Below are positions 62,573-64,000 of a DNA stretch of 64,000 nucleotides, in pieces. Source of the stretch: Neckera pumila (lineage: Eukaryota > Streptophyta > Bryopsida > Hypnales > Neckeraceae); the NCBI GenBank assembly GCA_963969595.1, contig OZ018409.1, positions 24,875,282 through 24,939,281 of the forward strand, in the 5' to 3' direction. The stretch's first letter is position 1. Every line of letters starts with the position of its first letter. A program made the position numbers and the translations under genes. The notes under the pieces are model-generated. The model was not told the origin of the DNA, did no database searches, and was given only the letters and a program-made list of their open reading frames with translations.

Positions 62573-64000
62573 TTACACAGTCCATGCGGAGGCAGCGAAC
62601 AGTGGGGTCTCCTGCCAGCAAAGCGTAAGGCATCCGTGTTCGTCCTTGACGCGGTACCCATCGCAGGGGTACGCATGCAGCAAGAGCTTGGCTTGCATAG
62701 CTGCGGTGCTACTCAGCGGGCGCGCCACAAACCCAGCCATCCGCATGCGCATCCTCCATTTCTCCATCTTCTCATGTCTTATCACGCGCTCCACACCCTC
62801 GCAAGCCACAATATTCTTAATCTCCTGGCCCAGCAGAAACTTCTCCAGCGTGACCCGCTCCACGCAGTGCTGCGGCAGCGTCAAGTCCAGCGAGTCGAAC
62901 ATGGCGGAGTAGTAGTGCAACGCCTCCACGAACCGCTCCGACATGGCCCCGCCGTTATGATTCGAGTCCTGCTCCACCACCACCATCACCTTGGGCGCCA
63001 GGCCCTGCAGCTTTTGCAGCACTCTCTGCACCACGGTACCAGAGGCAGAGGATTCGGAGTTTTGGCAAGAAGATGTCTCAGGACCATCCCGTGCTATCAC
63101 GACTGAATTCGAGCCTAATTCCATGTTGCTGCTGTTCAAGCCACCTTCTGAATCATGCATGCTGCGAGTTCCATCGCTTTTCACATTCTCCTCCGGGGGG
63201 TCATAGGTGGAATCCCTGGAGCGTTTCAGTGTTCGTTGCTCGGAGCCTTGGAGCTCGTCGCCAGTGGTGGGAGAACCCTCCAGATGGCATGTGATCCGCT
63301 CGTAGCCACCACTGGAAGACCGCGTGTGACGAATGATGGAACGGCCCGACTGGTGGGATTGCTCATTGACGTGATTATTGTTCTCTGTTGAGAGCACCAC
63401 AGGAGGGGATGCAGTCGCTCCTGCAGTCGTACCATCAATTGCAAGGAGGGGATGCAGTCTCATCACGGAGCTGATGGCCACGGCTTCCCCGCTCTTCACT
63501 TTCAGTACTTCCATGTCGACATTCTCCAGACTTGCCACCACTGGTTGGAACTGGAAAGGGATGTCCAATTTCTCGGCTTCTTCTGACAACCGCTGTCCGC
63601 ATTGCTCCAGCACGTCGCGCTTCAAGCTCACGCCCGTGATGCGCAAGTGAGGAGGGCCGCCTTGCCGATGGCTGAGCTCTTGTAGAAGAGCCAGCCATTG
63701 TACTGGGTCAGAAGCTTCCAGGTCCACAATGTGCACGACTTTTTCCCCCTCCATGGCGTCCAGGATGGCCTGATTAGCCATCAGAAACGCAAACTTGATA
63801 TAAGGGCACACGCTGAAGAACAACTGGCGAGCGGAGATGATGTCCATGACGGACGGGAGGTGCGTGGAGTGGAGCGCCTTGTACAGCCCCGGCCATGACT
63901 TCGTGATCCGCGCGGCAAGCCCTTCCATGAAATAGGTCGCCACTCGCTGCATGGGGTCGCCTGTCAAGCTCGCTAACACAGACAGCTGCTCCAGGAAGAC
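62573..64000 (-). CDS. GRAS-domain regulator, SCL3-like (5' end outside window)
   Basis: The frame is open from base 64000 to a TAA at 62575-62573, giving 475 C-terminal residues; the start lies beyond the window. GRAS motifs appear in order. First come the end of the first leucine-rich region (MQRVATYFMEGLAARI) and VVHIVDLEASDPVQWLALL (VHIID). HLRITGVS and the second leucine-rich region (LEQCGQRLSEEAEKLDIPF) follow. Then come RFVEALHYYSAMFDSLDLTL (PFYRE) and WRMRMRMAGFVARPLS ... CWQETPLFAASAWTV (SAW). KSWPGLYKAL, EAEKLDIPFQF and ACEGVERVIRHEKMEKW are typical of SCL3, a nuclear partner of DELLA proteins in gibberellin-linked growth control. About 115 low-complexity Ser/Asn/Glu-rich residues are inserted between LHPLLA and RVLQKLQGLAPKVMVVVEQ. 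SCL3 has an insertion there too, but this one seems longer. The family is certain; the subfamily is likely. Confidence 0.92.
   Translation of the reverse strand, partial: VFLEQLSVLASLTGDPMQRVATYFMEGLAARITKSWPGLYKALHSTHLPSVMDIISARQLFFSVCPYIKFAFLMANQAILDAMEGEKVVHIVDLEASDPVQWLALLQELSHRQGGPPHLRITGVSLKRDVLEQCGQRLSEEAEKLDIPFQFQPVVASLENVDMEVLKVKSGEAVAISSVMRLHPLLAIDGTTAGATASPPVVLSTENNNHVNEQSHQSGRSIIRHTRSSSGGYERITCHLEGSPTTGDELQGSEQRTLKRSRDSTYDPPEENVKSDGTRSMHDSEGGLNSSNMELGSNSVVIARDGPETSSCQNSESSASGTVVQRVLQKLQGLAPKVMVVVEQDSNHNGGAMSERFVEALHYYSAMFDSLDLTLPQHCVERVTLEKFLLGQEIKNIVACEGVERVIRHEKMEKWRMRMRMAGFVARPLSSTAAMQAKLLLHAYPCDGYRVKDEHGCLTLCWQETPLFAASAWTV

Overview
The window is nuclear DNA of a land plant. 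It holds split genes with canonical GT-AG introns, a plastid-targeted ABC1 kinase, a plastid-type sugar carrier, a GRAS regulator and an AP2/ERF factor. These sit in AT-rich, repeat-filled intergenic DNA. The ERF protein resembles the group that includes the moss STEMIN factors, and the intron sizes and protein style suggest a non-seed plant, most likely a moss. That assignment is inference; nothing here proves the species.

Layout. 1-4877: a decayed LINE on the minus strand, carrying two nested MITEs and bordered by a CACTA-type fold-back MITE. 8083-10284 (+): a three-exon ERF gene. 14174-14935 (-): an intronless EMC3 gene. 15.7-22.6 kb: repeats and gene-free AT-rich DNA. 22668-24185 (-): a three-exon gene of unknown function. 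24931-25270 (-): the first exon and promoter of a uS9/RPS16 gene without a start codon or the rest of the gene. 25505-26032: two Harbinger-type MITEs head to head. 26-38 kb: a repeat block with TTAA-ended elements, a ~177-bp tandem array, a 24-bp minisatellite and a dead hAT transposase. 39735-46528 (+): an ABC1K3-like kinase in 23 exons. 47-49.5 kb: repeats. 50145-54961 (+): a plastidic glucose transporter-like gene in 12 exons. 55-62 kb: nested repeats and an unidentified coding remnant. 62573-64000 (-): a GRAS (SCL3-like) gene that runs off the right edge.

The genes do not form a pathway. ABC1K3-like (plastoglobule quinone metabolism) and the sugar carrier (plastid envelope) both serve the plastid, EMC3 serves the ER, and ERF and GRAS are nuclear regulators.

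The most unusual signal is a family of roughly 0.9-1 kb elements at 18.5, 26.1, 35.0, 47.7, 56.9 and 57.8 kb. Their ends read TTAA followed by a C-rich CCC-(T/C)-AAAG-like inverted repeat, which resembles piggyBac termini. Other points are an intron inside the AP2 domain, the RPS16 promoter remnant, two MITE families starting CATTAG, and an 89-nt near-perfect hairpin at 19.2 kb.
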